NCBI RefSeq assembly: GCF_902809865.1
Contig: NZ_CADDWH010000001.1
Location: 3,410,001 to 3,474,000, forward strand
DNA length: 64,000 nt
Direction: 5' to 3'
Origin: Halobacillus sp. Marseille-Q1614
GTDB lineage: Bacteria > Bacillota > Bacilli > Bacillales > Halobacillaceae
The position numbers and the translations under genes were made by a program. Of this stretch, positions 25,223 to 34,958 are shown one piece after another. The notes beneath the pieces are model-generated. The model was not told where the DNA came from. It did no database searches and saw only the letters and a program-made list of their open reading frames with translations. Every line of letters begins with the position of its first letter. Within the stretch, counting starts at the first letter, position 1.

Positions 25223-26071
25223 GTGCATCGTAAACGAAGTGTCAGTCAAATACTCGGAAGGGCTGGAGTTCGGATCCCGTTAATTCTTTGGTCTCTTGCC
25301 GTTTTGTATCCAATTATATGGATGTTTATTGGTTCTTTTAAATCGAATGGTGAAATATATGCCAATCCCTGGGGGCTGCCGGAAGAATTTAAGCTCGATA
25401 ACTTTATACAGGCATGGACGGAATTCAGCATTGATACGAGTGTCTTCAACAGCTTGATCGTTACTGTACTCGGAGCGCTGCTTACATTGGTGATGGCGAT
25501 ACCTACTGCCTATGCTATAGAGAGGATTCGGTTTAAAGGGAGCCAAGTTCTTTTTACCATATATGTCTCCGCTATGATGATTCCGATGGTGCTCGGGTGG
25601 ATTCCACTGTTCTTCTTATTGCAGCAGTTTAACTTGCTCAACAATATTTACGGCCTGGCCATTGTCTATGCGGTAAGCCAGCTTCCCTTTACAATCTTTG
25701 TTCTTACGAGCTTTATGGGGACGATTCCTAAATCACTGGAAGAATCGGCCTCTATTGACGGCCTTTCTCCGTATGGCATCCTGTTAAAAATCATTACGCC
25801 TTTATCGATGTCGGGGATCATTACCGTCACTATTATGAATGCGATTCAGTTCTGGAATGAATATTTTATGGCGTTGATTTTCCTGCAGACAGAAGAGAAT
25901 TATACGCTTGCTTTGGCTATCGATTATATCAGCAGCGAGGCGCAGTATACGAATGCATGGGGCACGCTTTTTGCGAGTCTCGTGATCGCTATAGTGCCGG
26001 TGATCATTTTATACGCAATCTTCCAGCAGCGAATTGCTAAAGGAATGACTGAAGGAGCAATTAAAGGTTAG
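25223..26071 (+). CDS. Sugar ABC transporter permease (MalG/UgpE type)
   Basis: Second permease of the importer, 282 aa, six hydrophobic segments, EAA loop EESASIDGLSPYGILLKIITP (only its start is diagnostic) near residue 173. GTG start behind AAGGAGGG. The operon ends here without an ATPase gene, so a shared MsmX-type ATPase encoded elsewhere would be required. Confidence 0.9.
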   Translation: MHRKRSVSQILGRAGVRIPLILWSLAVLYPIIWMFIGSFKSNGEIYANPWGLPEEFKLDNFIQAWTEFSIDTSVFNSLIVTVLGALLTLVMAIPTAYAIERIRFKGSQVLFTIYVSAMMIPMVLGWIPLFFLLQQFNLLNNIYGLAIVYAVSQLPFTIFVLTSFMGTIPKSLEESASIDGLSPYGILLKIITPLSMSGIITVTIMNAIQFWNEYFMALIFLQTEENYTLALAIDYISSEAQYTNAWGTLFASLVIAIVPVIILYAIFQQRIAKGMTEGAIKG

Positions 26072-26103
26072 TTTTTGCATGAATTCTATATCACCCAAAT
26101 GAA

Positions 26104-26130
26104 AGAAAGCCGTTTTTGGCTTTCTTTTCT
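26104..26130 (+). terminator. Terminator of the murQ-ABC operon
   Basis: AGAAAGCC (26104-26111) pairs with GGCTTTCT (26118-26125) and is followed by T-rich sequence. Confidence 0.8.
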
Positions 26131-26147
26131 TTTGGCTTAAAAGGTTT

Positions 26148-26315
26148 GTTCCGCTTATGAAAAATGGAGCCAAGGGGTCTGGGAAATCACTCGCTTTCCG
26201 CAGGGAGCCGCCGAGCCACCTCGTTTCACATCGGGGGTCTCGCCCTTAGCTCTTTCACCCTGCAGGAGTCTCGCAATTTCCCAGCCCCCTTCACCAAGTT
26301 ATTGAAAAACGGAAC
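26148..26315. repeat. Palindromic intergenic repeat C (type 1)
   Basis: Bounded by GTTCCG (26148-26153) and CGGAAC (26310-26315). Inside are the inverted family motifs GGGAAATCACTCGCTTTCCG, CAGGGAGCCGCCGAGCC, and CCCTGCAGGAGTCTCGCAAT. It is nearly identical by eye to the reverse complement of repeat F at 45.19-45.33 kb, apart from an insertion of about 28 bases near 26218-26250. Non-coding. Confidence 0.8.
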
Positions 26316-26354
26316 ACCCAGATTCTTGTCTAAGGTTCTCTAATGGAAGAATAA

Positions 26355-26519
26355 GTTCCGTTACTCTAATCTTCATAAAGCCCAGGGGAAACGGTGAGAC
26401 TCCAATGGGATAACAGAACAGGGTGAGATCCCGGATGGCTTTGCCCGAGGAAGGTCAGCGTTCGCCCATGGAAGCGATCCGTTTCCCTTGCCCTTTTCTC
26501 TAGTTAGATTGAACGGAAC
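26355..26519. repeat. Palindromic intergenic repeat D (type 2)
   Basis: Bounded by GTTCCG (26355-26360) and CGGAAC (26514-26519). The core runs CAGGGGAAACGGTGAGACTC, CCCGAGGAAGGTCAGCG, TTCGCCCATGGAAGCG, CCGTTTCCC. It closely matches the reverse complement of repeat E at 45.0 kb. C and D together form a composite repeated in opposite orientation at 44.98-45.33 kb. Confidence 0.8.
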
Positions 26520-26767
26520 ATTTTCTCCCTTTAGACACCAATATATTTCCTAACAGTATTTTATGAGTCAGTGAGAAGTTAGAGTAAATTTCTATTAAAA
26601 TGTTTCAGATTATTCAATTAAAGGTAAAAAAAGTAATATGAAGCGCTTCCATTGTGAAATCGACAAAATCGGACATAATTTTCAGATTTTTTTAACAGAA
26701 TTTAATTGTAATCGTTAACTTAACATTTTATGCTTAGTAGTAAGCAATTTAAGCAGGAGGTGATGGC
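26520..26767 (+). promoter_or_regulatory. Leader region of the glycogen operon
   Basis: AT-rich 248 bases with no gene. TGAAGCGCTTCCA at 26639-26651 is a palindromic LacI/CcpA-like sequence, one base shorter than a cre site. The region ends in the strong ribosome site GGAGGTGAT directly before glgB. No confident promoter hexamers could be assigned. Confidence 0.4.
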
Positions 26768-28678
26768 GTGTTAGATACAGCAACATTTGAGCATGATATT
26801 TTTCTATTTCATCAAGGGAATCTTCGATATAGTTATCAGCTTCTCGGGGCTCACCCTTATGAGCAGGATGGAAAAGAAGGCATCCGATTCGCCGTTTGGG
26901 CACCACATGCCAAACAGGTAAGCGTAGTGGGCGATTTTAACCAATGGGATGGCCGACAGCATCCCATGACGAAAGTCAATGAAAACGGGATATGGCAAGT
27001 ATTTATTCCGGAACTGGAAAAAGGGACAATTTACAAATATGAGATTTTAACCCCGCATGGGCACCTTCAACTAAAAGCTGATCCATATGGCTTTTCCAGT
27101 GAAGTAAGGCCCAATACTGCCTCAATAGTTTACCCTCTTACTGATTATAATTGGAATGATAAACAGTGGATGAAGAGGCGTGAAAGCTTAAATATATATG
27201 AAACACCGATTTCTATATATGAGCTTCACCTCGGATCGTGGAAGAATATTGAAGAGGAAGTGTACTACACATACAGGGAATATGCCGATATGGTTATTCC
27301 ATATGTGAAGGAGCTTGGCTATACCCATATTGAATTACTGCCGATTACAGAGCACCCTTTTGACCGCTCTTGGGGATACCAGACGACAGGGTACTATGCA
27401 CCTACTTCAAGGTACGGCACACCGGATGACTTTAAGTATTTCGTCGATCAGTGCCACCAGAACGGCATAGGCGTAATTCTTGACTGGGTTCCTGCTCATT
27501 TCTGTAAAGATGAGCATGGTCTGCGCAGGTTTGATGGAGAGGCCTTATATGAATATGAGGATGCTAAAAAAGCAGAAAAGCCTCAATGGGGCACACTGAC
27601 GTTTGATTTTGGCAGAAATGAAGTTCAAAGCTTTTTGATTTCTAATGCTATTTACTGGCTGAAAGAGTTCCATCTCGACGGACTTAGAGTTGATGCTGTT
27701 GCCAGTATGCTTTACCTCGACTTTGGAAAAGAGGAAGGCCAATGGGATTTAAATGAGCACGGCGGCCGTGAGAACCTTGAAGCGGTAGGTTTTATTAAAA
27801 AGCTGAATGAAGCCATTTTTGAAGAAGTGCCGCATGTTCTAATGATGGCCGAAGAATCTACTTCCTGGCCTTTAGTCAGTGCTCCTACTTACATAGGGGG
27901 ACTTGGCTTTAATTATAAATGGAACATGGGCTGGATGAACGACATGCTCAAGTATGTGGAGATGGATCCGATCTACAGGAAACATCACCATCATTTAATA
28001 ACATTTTCTTTGTTCTATGCATTCAATGAGAATTTTGTATTGCCGATCTCGCATGACGAAGTGGTCCATGGGAAGAAATCTCTCTTGAATAAAATGCCGG
28101 GAGATTACTGGCAGAAGTTCGCTAACTTAAGAGCGTTCCTTGCTTTTATGTACGCACACCCAGGGAAGAAGCTTCTCATGATGGGTACAGAATTTGGCCA
28201 GTTCGATGAATGGAAAGACTTAGAAGACCTGGATTGGGAACTGCTCGATTATGAAGCCCATTCTTCAACTCTTGAATTTACAAAGCAGCTTCACCAGTTT
28301 TACCAGGATATGCCCGCGCTGTGGGAGCTCGATCATAAGGAAGAAGGTTTCTTCTGGATCGATCCTAATAACTATGAACAAAGTATTGTTTCTTTCGCAA
28401 GGAACAGCCGGAAATCATCCGATCAGCTGATCGTTGTTTGCAACTTTACGCCTCAGGTTTACCACAGCTATAAGGTAGGCGTTCCCGAAGAGGGGGAATA
28501 TGAAGAGATTTTCAACAGCGACGCTGAGCATTTTGGGGGATCCGGGCAGATCAACGGCCTTACCTTATCTACCATTAATGAACCATGGCAAGAACAAAGC
28601 CAGCATGTGGAAATGACCATTCCTCCACTTGCCGTCAGCTTTCTAAAACGAACAACATCATCAAAGGAGGACAAATAA
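26768..28678 (+). CDS. glgB: 1,4-alpha-glucan branching enzyme
   Basis: Introduces alpha-1,6 branches into glycogen. 636 aa. N-terminal CBM48 domain ([20 protein letters not shown]), then the GH13 barrel with region I DWVPAHF, region [13 protein letters not shown] (nucleophile Asp), region III MMAEEST (acid/base Glu) and region [14 protein letters not shown]-terminal beta-sandwich follows. GTG start at 26768 behind GGAGGTGAT. It is the first gene of glgBCDAP; its stop overlaps the glgC start by one base (TAATG). Confidence 0.97.
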   Translation: MLDTATFEHDIFLFHQGNLRYSYQLLGAHPYEQDGKEGIRFAVWAPHAKQVSVVGDFNQWDGRQHPMTKVNENGIWQVFIPELEKGTIYKYEILTPHGHLQLKADPYGFSSEVRPNTASIVYPLTDYNWNDKQWMKRRESLNIYETPISIYELHLGSWKNIEEEVYYTYREYADMVIPYVKELGYTHIELLPITEHPFDRSWGYQTTGYYAPTSRYGTPDDFKYFVDQCHQNGIGVILDWVPAHFCKDEHGLRRFDGEALYEYEDAKKAEKPQWGTLTFDFGRNEVQSFLISNAIYWLKEFHLDGLRVDAVASMLYLDFGKEEGQWDLNEHGGRENLEAVGFIKKLNEAIFEEVPHVLMMAEESTSWPLVSAPTYIGGLGFNYKWNMGWMNDMLKYVEMDPIYRKHHHHLITFSLFYAFNENFVLPISHDEVVHGKKSLLNKMPGDYWQKFANLRAFLAFMYAHPGKKLLMMGTEFGQFDEWKDLEDLDWELLDYEAHSSTLEFTKQLHQFYQDMPALWELDHKEEGFFWIDPNNYEQSIVSFARNSRKSSDQLIVVCNFTPQVYHSYKVGVPEEGEYEEIFNSDAEHFGGSGQINGLTLSTINEPWQEQSQHVEMTIPPLAVSFLKRTTSSKEDK

Positions 28679-29841
28679 TGAAAGGTAAAGAATGCGTGGC
28701 TATGCTGCTAGCAGGTGGACAGGGCACAAGATTAAAATCTTTGACGAAAAAGATCGCAAAACCCGCTGTATATTTTGGAGGAAAGTATCGAATTATAGAC
28801 TTTCCACTTAGTAACTGCACGAATTCTGGGATCGATACCGTTGGCGTGCTTACTCAATACGAACCCCTCATCTTAAATAACTACATTGGAATCGGATCTT
28901 CGTGGGATCTGGATAGAAGCTACGGAGGTGTATCCGTGCTTCCGCCTTATATGCAGTCTGAAGGCGGCGGATGGTATACAGGGACAGCCAATGCGATTTA
29001 TCGAAACATAGATTTCCTCGATAGATTTGATCCGGAACACGTTCTCATACTTTCAGGGGACCACATTTACAAAATGGATTATAACGACATGCTTGAGGAC
29101 CATATTAGAACAGAAGCGGATGCTACGATCTCTGTCCTTGAAGTACCGTGGAACGAAGCGAGCCGCTTTGGAATTATGAACACAGACGATGATGGAAGAA
29201 TCATAGAGTTTGATGAGAAGCCTGAGTTCCCGCTCAGCAACCTGGCTTCTATGGGTGTTTATATTTTCAAATGGGATGTGTTAAAACGTTACCTGCTCGA
29301 GGATGAGGAAAAGGAAGGCTCCTCCCATGACTTTGGTAAAGACATCATTCCGGCACTCCTTAACGACCGTAAGCTTCTCAATGCTTATACGTTTGACGGA
29401 TACTGGAAGGACGTAGGAACCGTCGACAGCCTCTGGGAAGCGAATATGGATTTATTAAGTGAAGAGCCTGAATTAAACTTAAGCGACAACAACTGGCGTA
29501 TTTATTCTAAAAACCCAAATCAGCCTGCTCAGTATATTTCTTCGCAAGCAACAGTTAAAAACTCACTAATTAATGAAGGCTGCCGTATCTATGGAAATAT
29601 TGATACTTCTGTCGTCTTCTATGGTGTCAGAGTAGACGAAGGGACAGAAGTGAGGGATTCTGTGATTATGCCGAATGTGAAGATTGGGAAGAACGTGAAG
29701 ATTAACCGCGCGATTATTTCAGAAGGCAGCGTCATTGAAGACGGAGCTATTATCGGAGACGATAATCCAAACAGCGCGATCACACTAATTGCAGAAGAAG
29801 GCAGCGTAATGGCATCAAGCTACGCAACAATTATTAAATAA
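28678..29841 (+). CDS. glgC: Glucose-1-phosphate adenylyltransferase, catalytic subunit
   Basis: Makes ADP-glucose from ATP and glucose-1-phosphate, the committed step of glycogen synthesis. 387 aa from the ATG at 28678, which follows AAAGGAGG. Nucleotide-binding [20 protein letters not shown], then FDFP-type [10 protein letters not shown], substrate block GMVP-equivalent [10 protein letters not shown], and a C-terminal left-handed beta-helix (hexapeptide repeats from about residue 290). It works with GlgD as a GlgCD heteromer, as in other Bacillaceae. Confidence 0.97.
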   Translation: MKGKECVAMLLAGGQGTRLKSLTKKIAKPAVYFGGKYRIIDFPLSNCTNSGIDTVGVLTQYEPLILNNYIGIGSSWDLDRSYGGVSVLPPYMQSEGGGWYTGTANAIYRNIDFLDRFDPEHVLILSGDHIYKMDYNDMLEDHIRTEADATISVLEVPWNEASRFGIMNTDDDGRIIEFDEKPEFPLSNLASMGVYIFKWDVLKRYLLEDEEKEGSSHDFGKDIIPALLNDRKLLNAYTFDGYWKDVGTVDSLWEANMDLLSEEPELNLSDNNWRIYSKNPNQPAQYISSQATVKNSLINEGCRIYGNIDTSVVFYGVRVDEGTEVRDSVIMPNVKIGKNVKINRAIISEGSVIEDGAIIGDDNPNSAITLIAEEGSVMASSYATIIK

Positions 29842-29852
29842 GGGGTGAAGGT

Positions 29853-30959
29853 ATGGACCGGATCGCAGGAATTATAAATTTGGACCATGAACAAGATTTA
29901 CTAGAAGAATTGACTTACTTTCGATGCGGAGCGGCCGTCCCTTTTGCCGGACGTTACCGAATGATAGATTTTACAATTTCAAATATGACGAATTCCCGGA
30001 TGGATTCCATCGCAGTATTTGCCAGAAGAAAGTACCGTTCACTTATGGACCATCTTGAGCAGGGCAAAGCATGGGATTTAGACCGTAAACGCGGCGGGCT
30101 GTTTATCCTGCCGCCGGACTGGAATGATCCAACCGATATTTCCCGGGGGGATCTCCAGCATTTTCATAACAATATAGATTTTATTAACCGGACGTATGCG
30201 GATTACATTGTCGTCTCTGGTTCCCAAAACATCTGCAACATTGACTATCGAGATGTAGTAGAATCTCATAAACGATCAGGCGCTGATGTAACGGTTGTTT
30301 ATAAAAAGGTGCGGGAGCTCTACCCTGAATACAACCTGTCTCATAAACTTACGATTGATGACAGCGGTCATGTGATGGCGATTCACAATGACCAGCAGGG
30401 TACGAACGTGTATATGGATATGTATATCATCGAGAAAGAATATCTTCATTATCTTGTAGAAAACTGCATTGCTCATGGCTGCTCACATTTATTCTTAGAT
30501 GGAATTAAAGGCAGACTGCCGGATATTAATATCAATGCCTATGAATATGAAGGAAGCTTATCGCTCGTTAATTCAGTCGAAAGCTACTTTAGAAATAGCA
30601 AAGAGCTGCTTGATGAGCACAATCACGACGAATTATTTAAAGATGAATCTCCTATTTATACAAAAGTTAAAAATGAGCCTCCATCCAAGTATTTGGGTTC
30701 ATCAAGTGTTAATAACACGCTTGTAGCTAATGGCTGTATCATCGATGGAGAAGTAGAAGATAGTATTTTATTTAGAGGAGTGCGGGTAGGAAAAGGCGCT
30801 GTCATTAAGAATTCAATCATTATGCAGAGGTGTGATATTGAAGAAAACGCTGTGCTGGAAAACGTTATTTTAGATAAAGATTGTTCGATCTCGCCTGGAC
30901 GTACCTTAATTGGTGCTCCTGAAAAACCTTTTGTCGTTGCCAAACGAAAAACGATGTAA
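29853..30959 (+). CDS. glgD: Glucose-1-phosphate adenylyltransferase regulatory subunit GlgD
   Basis: Paralogue of GlgC, 368 aa. It lacks the glycine-rich LAGGQGTRL nucleotide loop at the N-terminus (GIINLDHEQDLLEELTYFRC instead) but keeps the GRYRMIDFTISNMTNSRMD region and the beta-helix. It is therefore the non-catalytic, activity-tuning partner. It lies 11 bases after glgC. A terminator-like hairpin follows before glgA. Confidence 0.95.
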   Translation: MDRIAGIINLDHEQDLLEELTYFRCGAAVPFAGRYRMIDFTISNMTNSRMDSIAVFARRKYRSLMDHLEQGKAWDLDRKRGGLFILPPDWNDPTDISRGDLQHFHNNIDFINRTYADYIVVSGSQNICNIDYRDVVESHKRSGADVTVVYKKVRELYPEYNLSHKLTIDDSGHVMAIHNDQQGTNVYMDMYIIEKEYLHYLVENCIAHGCSHLFLDGIKGRLPDININAYEYEGSLSLVNSVESYFRNSKELLDEHNHDELFKDESPIYTKVKNEPPSKYLGSSSVNNTLVANGCIIDGEVEDSILFRGVRVGKGAVIKNSIIMQRCDIEENAVLENVILDKDCSISPGRTLIGAPEKPFVVAKRKTM

Positions 30960-30966
30960 ATAAGAT

Positions 30967-31008
30967 AAAAGGGGCTGTCTGAACGCATGTGTCCGGCAGC
31001 CTCTTTTC
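30967..31008 (+). terminator. Hairpin between glgD and glgA
   Basis: AAAAGGGGCTGTC (30967-30979) pairs with GGCAGCCTCTTTT (30995-31007), with G-T wobbles, followed by a short T run. As it sits inside the operon, it probably gives partial termination and lower glgAP expression. Confidence 0.65.
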
Positions 31009-31040
31009 ATTATTCAATGTTTAAAGGAGTGGAAAGTTTA

Positions 31041-32471
31041 GTGAACATTTTGATGATTGGGTCGGAATGTACCCCTTTTGTAAAAACTGGAGGATTAGCG
31101 GATGTGCTGGGTTCGCTGCCCCGGGCTCTTCAAGAACAAGGACATGACGTGCGCATTGTACTGCCAAAATATGAAAATATGAGTGATGAGTGGAAGATGC
31201 AGCTGAATACATTGGATACGTTCAACGTGGAGCTGGGCTGGCGTAATCAATATGCAGGTGTACAATTCATAGAACACGAAGGAATTCCTACTTACTTTAT
31301 TGATAATGAGTACTATTTCAAGCGTTCGAACTTGTATGGATATGACGATGAAGCGGAGCGGTTTGTGTTTTTTAATAAAGCGATTATGGAAATGGTAAGA
31401 AAAATGGACTGGAAGCCGGATGTGCTGCACTGCCATGATTGGCAGTCTGGATTAATTCCTGTACTGCTGCATACTCATTATGGAAATAATCCTTACTTTC
31501 ATGATATGAAAACTGTCTTTACGATCCACAATTTAAAGTATCAGGGTATCTATCCTGACGCGGTTTTATATGATCTGCTAGGCTTCGACAGCAACATGAT
31601 GACAGCACAGGGTCTTGAATTTTTCGGCAACATTAATTTTATGAAAGGCGCACTCAATTACGCGGATCATATCACAACTGTGAGCGAAACATACGCAAAA
31701 GAGATTCAAACTCCTTATTATGGGGAAAACCTAGATGGAGTACTCAGAGAGCGCTCAGAAATTTTATCAGGAATAGTAAATGGGATCGATGATCAAGCAT
31801 ACAATCCTTTAAAAGACGAAAGTTTAGCTTTTCCTTATCGCAGTTCACTTGTCAAAAAATCTCTTAACAAGATGTGGCTTCAAGAGGAGTTAGGCTTGCC
31901 TGTTCGGAAGGATGTTCCTATGATTGGGGTCGTTTCCCGTCTGGTTGAACAAAAAGGCTTTGATTTAGTCGCCAGAGTCATTAGTGAATTACTGGAGCAA
32001 GAAGACATTCAAATTGTTGTCCTGGGGACAGGCGAAACAGAGTATGAGGATATGTTTCAATGGGCACAATCCAAGTATCCGACGAAGCTGTCCGCGAATA
32101 TTATGTTCAGTGACGCCCTCTCCCGTCAAATTTACGCAGCCAGTGATCTATTCTTAATGCCTTCACGTTTTGAACCGTGTGGAATCGGCCAGCTGATCGC
32201 TCTCCGTTATTTATCCGCACCGATCGTACGTGAAACAGGCGGGCTGGCAGATACTGTCCAGCCATTTGATGAAACGACAGGAGAAGGCAACGGATTCACT
32301 TTTACTAACTACAACGCTCACGACATGTTGTTTACGATCCGCAGAGCGGTTGAAATGTATCGAGACCCGGCCGCTTGGAAACAGCTTGTGAAAAACATGG
32401 GTAAAAGCCAGTTCCCGTGGAAGTACTCCGCAAGCCAGTACAGCGAATTGTATGAGGCAACGTTAGAGTAG
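31041..32471 (+). CDS. glgA: Glycogen synthase (ADP-glucose type, GT5)
   Basis: Transfers glucose from ADP-glucose to the growing alpha-1,4 chain. The longer frame starts inside the upstream hairpin; the AAAGGAGTGG site sets a GTG at 31041, giving 476 aa and the classic N-terminus ILMIGSECTPFVKTGGLADV with the KTGGL ADP-glucose motif. The C-terminal Rossmann domain carries SRFEPCGIGQLIALRY and ETGGLADTV. Confidence 0.96.
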   Translation: MNILMIGSECTPFVKTGGLADVLGSLPRALQEQGHDVRIVLPKYENMSDEWKMQLNTLDTFNVELGWRNQYAGVQFIEHEGIPTYFIDNEYYFKRSNLYGYDDEAERFVFFNKAIMEMVRKMDWKPDVLHCHDWQSGLIPVLLHTHYGNNPYFHDMKTVFTIHNLKYQGIYPDAVLYDLLGFDSNMMTAQGLEFFGNINFMKGALNYADHITTVSETYAKEIQTPYYGENLDGVLRERSEILSGIVNGIDDQAYNPLKDESLAFPYRSSLVKKSLNKMWLQEELGLPVRKDVPMIGVVSRLVEQKGFDLVARVISELLEQEDIQIVVLGTGETEYEDMFQWAQSKYPTKLSANIMFSDALSRQIYAASDLFLMPSRFEPCGIGQLIALRYLSAPIVRETGGLADTVQPFDETTGEGNGFTFTNYNAHDMLFTIRRAVEMYRDPAAWKQLVKNMGKSQFPWKYSASQYSELYEATLE

Positions 32472-32496
32472 TGAGGTAATGAATGGAGGAGACCGT

Positions 32497-34935
32497 ATGT
32501 TCAGCGGTAAAGAGGAATTTAAACAAGCTTTTTCTGAAAAACTCGAAACGAACTTAGGAAAAAAGGTAGAATCAGCAACAGAGGACGACGCCTATCGGGC
32601 TCTTGGCTCATTGCTCTCAGACAAAATCAATAAAAATTGGCTGGAAACAAATAAGCAATATGATGAAAGCCAGGAAAAACAAGTTTACTATTTTTCCATG
32701 GAGTTCCTCATGGGACGTTTACTCGGCAATAACTTAATTAATATGCAGCTGTACGGAATAGTCAAAGATGGATTGAAGGATCTTGGATTATCGATCTCCG
32801 ACCTGGAAGAGCAGGAATGCGATGCAGGTCTTGGAAACGGAGGATTAGGCCGTTTAGCTGCTTGTTTCCTGGATTCCCTTGCTTCCTTAAGCATCGCTGG
32901 ACATGGGTACGGCATCCGCTATAAATATGGAATGTTCGATCAAAAAATTATCGATGGATATCAGGTAGAGCTGCCGGATGGCTGGCTTTCTAAAGAATAT
33001 GTGTGGGAAGTCAAGCGTCCTGAAGAAGCTGTCAGCGTCTACTTTGGCGGTGAAGTCGATATGGTTGCCGGCAAAGACGGCAAGCTGGAGTTCAAAATGA
33101 ACAATTACGAACAGGTACGAGCTATGCCTTATGACGTGCCGGTGGTGGGCTATAACAATACGACAGTCAATACGCTGCGCTTATGGTCCGCCGAGCCTAC
33201 AGAAGTGGATACACTGCTTAAATCCGCGCCTGATGAGAACTATGAGAACTTCCTTGACAACAAACGGTCTCTAGAAGAAATTTCAGGGTTTCTCTATCCG
33301 GACGATTCTCATGAAGACGGGAAACGACTGCGTTTAAAGCAGGAATATTTCCTCGTCTCAGCCGGAGTGCAGGATTCCGTCCGCCGTTTTGAGCGAAGCG
33401 GCCTTCCGTGGAGCGACTTTCCTGACCATGCCGCCCTGCACATCAATGATACACACCCGGCCCTCGTCATTCCTGAATTAATGAGAGTGTTAATGGATGA
33501 TAAAGGACTTGGCTGGAAAGAAGCCTGGGACATTACCCAGTCATCGGTTTCCTACACGAATCATACGACACTGAGTGAAGCTCTTGAAGTATGGCCGGTA
33601 GGTATGGTGCGATCGCTTCTGCCGCGAATCTTTATGATCATTGAAGAAATAAACGAACGTTTCTGCCAGTCTCTGTGGGAAAAGCACCCGGGCGAGTTTG
33701 ACCGGATTGCCAGCCTTGCGATTATTGCAGACGGTTATGTGAAGATGGCTCACCTGTCTATCGTCGGCAGCCACAGCATTAATGGAGTTGCGAAGCTGCA
33801 TACGGAAATCTTGAAAAAGCGCGAAATGAAAATCTTTTACGATACGTTCCCTGAGCGTTTTAACAATAAGACAAACGGCATCACGCACAGACGCTGGCTT
33901 ATGCATGCCAATCAGCCGCTTTCGAACTTAATCACGGAATCTATCGGCGAGCAGTGGAAGACTCAGCCTGAACGCCTGCAGGACCTTTTACACTATCAAG
34001 AAAGCTCGTCTTTCTTAAAAGAGTTAAACAGCATTAAACAGATGAAAAAGGAAGAGTTAGCTCAGTTTATTCAAGGGTACAGCCAAATAACGGTAGATCC
34101 ATCTTCTATTTTCGATGTGCAGATCAAACGTCTGCATGGATATAAACGTCAGCTGCTAAATGCCCTTCATATTATGCACTTATATAATAAATTAAAAGAA
34201 AATCCGAATTTATCTATGACACCTCGGACATTTATTTTTGGCGCCAAGGCGGCTCCAAGCTATCATTTTGCGAAAAAGGTCATTAAGCTGATTCATACCA
34301 TTGCTGATGTAGTTAACTCAGATCCTGCGGTAAACGGCACGTTAAAAGTCGTGTTTTTACACAACTATTCTGTTTCCCTTGCGGAACGTATCATACCAGC
34401 AACGAATGTTAGTGAACAAATCTCTACGGCCAGTAAAGAGGCCTCAGGCACAGGAAATATGAAGCTGATGATGAACGGAGCATTGACGCTGGGAACAATG
34501 GATGGCGCCAATGTAGAAATCCACGAACTCGTCGGTGATGAAAATATTTATACGTTCGGGCTGACTTCTGAGGAAGTGCTTGAATTCTATAGAAACGGAT
34601 CCTATCGTTCTTATGAAGTGTATGAGCAGGAGAGCAGTGTAAAGAAAGCAGTAGATCTCCTGGTAGGTCACGGACCGTTTGCTAAAGGCGGCCATGAATT
34701 TCAGGATCTGTATGACCATTTGATCACTTACAATGATGAATACTTTCTCCTGAAAGACTTTCCGAGTTATATGGCCACTCATGAACAGATTGGCAAGGAT
34801 TATCTGAAGACAGAAGAATGGACGAAGAGAAGCCTGATTAATATTGCGAACTCCGGCAAGTTTTCAAGTGATCGAACGATTCAGGAGTATGCCACAGATA
34901 TTTGGAATATCGAATCTTCAGGAGTATTAAAGTAA
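32497..34935 (+). CDS. glgP: Glycogen phosphorylase
   Basis: PLP-dependent enzyme releasing glucose-1-phosphate from glycogen. 812 aa from the ATG at 32497, which follows GGAGGA; an earlier in-frame ATG at 32479 precedes that site. Motifs: ECDAGLGNGGLGRLAACFLD, NDTHPAL, NGITHRRWL, and the PLP-lysine block EASGTGNMKLMMNGALTLGT. It is one operon with the synthesis genes, as in B. subtilis, so synthesis and breakdown are co-expressed. Confidence 0.97.
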   Translation: MFSGKEEFKQAFSEKLETNLGKKVESATEDDAYRALGSLLSDKINKNWLETNKQYDESQEKQVYYFSMEFLMGRLLGNNLINMQLYGIVKDGLKDLGLSISDLEEQECDAGLGNGGLGRLAACFLDSLASLSIAGHGYGIRYKYGMFDQKIIDGYQVELPDGWLSKEYVWEVKRPEEAVSVYFGGEVDMVAGKDGKLEFKMNNYEQVRAMPYDVPVVGYNNTTVNTLRLWSAEPTEVDTLLKSAPDENYENFLDNKRSLEEISGFLYPDDSHEDGKRLRLKQEYFLVSAGVQDSVRRFERSGLPWSDFPDHAALHINDTHPALVIPELMRVLMDDKGLGWKEAWDITQSSVSYTNHTTLSEALEVWPVGMVRSLLPRIFMIIEEINERFCQSLWEKHPGEFDRIASLAIIADGYVKMAHLSIVGSHSINGVAKLHTEILKKREMKIFYDTFPERFNNKTNGITHRRWLMHANQPLSNLITESIGEQWKTQPERLQDLLHYQESSSFLKELNSIKQMKKEELAQFIQGYSQITVDPSSIFDVQIKRLHGYKRQLLNALHIMHLYNKLKENPNLSMTPRTFIFGAKAAPSYHFAKKVIKLIHTIADVVNSDPAVNGTLKVVFLHNYSVSLAERIIPATNVSEQISTASKEASGTGNMKLMMNGALTLGTMDGANVEIHELVGDENIYTFGLTSEEVLEFYRNGSYRSYEVYEQESSVKKAVDLLVGHGPFAKGGHEFQDLYDHLITYNDEYFLLKDFPSYMATHEQIGKDYLKTEEWTKRSLINIANSGKFSSDRTIQEYATDIWNIESSGVLK

Positions 34936-34958
34936 ATACAGATGAAGGAGGACTGCAT

